The notes under the pieces: model-generated
What the model was told of the DNA's origin: nothing
The model's database searches: none
What the model saw: only the letters and a program-made list of their open reading frames with translations
From: Actinoplanes utahensis
Lineage (GTDB): Bacteria; Actinomycetota; Actinomycetes; Mycobacteriales; Micromonosporaceae
DNA length: 43,838 nucleotides
Assembly (NCBI RefSeq): GCF_016862455.1
Contig: NZ_BOMZ01000121.1
Location: forward strand, 1-43,838
Direction of reading: 5' to 3'
In this document: one piece after another, positions 43,167 through 43,838 of the stretch
Numbering within the stretch: position 1 is the stretch's first letter
How the letters are laid out: the number at the start of each line of letters is the position of its first letter
Position numbers and translations under genes: made by a program

Positions 43167-43838
43167 CAATGTCCTCCCCGGACGAGGTCACCCGTGCAGG
43201 TGCACGTGCATTCGCACGAGCTGGCGACTCCAGTATGGACCATGCCGCAGCGGCCCCCTGAACGGCCGATCTCGCGCATCCGGGTCACCATCGTCGCCTC
43301 CATCCGTGGAACGCATGCCCTCGGGTACGAGCCTGCGCCGCGCCCCGGATCAGCGACACACCTTCCGTGCGACGCGGTCACCTGCACGAACATGATCAAA
43401 AACGGCCGCCGCCATCGAGACATACAGATGCTCCCGCCCGGGGTGACCAGCGAGTAGCCCTCGCGGCTCGGTCACGGAGAGCCATTGTCGGTCAGTCCGG
43501 TTTTTCAAATGGCGCATCAACGGACGTGCAATCCACGACTGCCCGTGCGTACGCACACCGCCTTCGACCGCCGACCGCCTCCCACCCGTGGCGGCGCCCA
43601 GGTCGCCACACACCGTCTCACCCCCGGCAACCAGGTCTTACCGTCCAAACCGTCCCATCCACGGCCGGCACACTGATCGACGACCGCCTCAGCGTCACCG
43701 CCCCCGCCCACACCGACCCGCCTCACCGCACGGTGACTCACGGTTCACCCCTCCCGATCACTACGCCCCTACCCCGCAGCAGCACGCGCAGAACCGTCCA
43801 CACAGCGGCGGATCTTGCCCGGCTGGTCGCCAGTGCTG
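43167..43838. other. No gene recognised to the right edge
   Basis: About 670 bp. The first ~100 bp should contain the promoter of the EboE-like gene. Open frames exist but have no coding character; from ~43520 the plus strand is strongly C-rich. No RNA gene or clear repeat was noticed. A gene running off the right edge cannot be excluded. Confidence 0.4.

Noticed and set aside
1..43838. CRISPR array
   Set aside because: No set of regularly spaced 25-40 bp repeats was seen; the only arrays are the short minisatellites near 42.2 kb.

Overview
The window is GC-rich DNA from an actinomycete, probably of the Micromonosporaceae. Support for this comes from strong G/C bias at third codon positions, frequent GTG starts, GTGA/ATGA gene overlaps and family resemblances. 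It reads as a mobile defence island of about 38 kb inserted beside a tRNA gene, with chromosomal genes on both sides.

Boundaries. A 17-bp direct repeat (CGGTTCGCGCAATGCCA) occurs at 1274-1290 and 39340-39356. The right copy lies inside the 3' end of a large serine integrase gene, 4 bp from the 3' end of a tRNA with anticodon CAU. I infer these to be attL and attR. To the left is a partial unknown gene. To the right are the tRNA, a small protein, a flavin oxidoreductase, tRNA-Asn, a small YtxH-like protein and an EboE-like TIM-barrel protein.

Defence half (1.7-25 kb). First comes a helicase/PLD-nuclease fusion resembling Mokosh type II. A complete BREX type 2 (Pgl) locus follows on the minus strand, reading pglW, pglX, pglY, pglZ, brxD, brxHI. 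Two extra genes lie between pglW and pglX. One is a PD-(D/E)XK nuclease-like gene that overlaps pglW by ATGA. The other is an ADP-ribosylglycohydrolase-fold gene on the opposite strand whose metal-binding aspartates appear to be lost. PglW (NERD domain, pseudokinase and kinase), PglX (adenine methyltransferase), PglZ (phosphatase fold), PglY and BrxD (ATPases) and BrxHI (helicase) are the expected parts of a system that methylates self DNA and blocks phage replication.

Centre (25.1-29.6 kb). A five-gene plus-strand cluster starts with an FtsK/EccC-like tandem ATPase. It is followed by an 86-aa helical protein, a small membrane protein, a 151-aa soluble protein and a membrane protein with a coiled-coil start. 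I do not recognise this cluster as a named system; it is the best candidate for something undescribed.

Accessory right half (29.6-39.4 kb). Here are a small HTH protein with a tandem operator, a decayed gene split by a 1.3-kb non-autonomous transposon-like element (long inverted repeats, 7-8 bp target duplication, an intact zinc-ribbon gene as cargo), a sigma-like HTH protein, a DUF2637/SpdB-like membrane protein, a replication-relaxation protein, small accessory proteins and the serine integrase. No recognisable TraB or type IV secretion gene is present, so the element may be mobilisable or only integrative.
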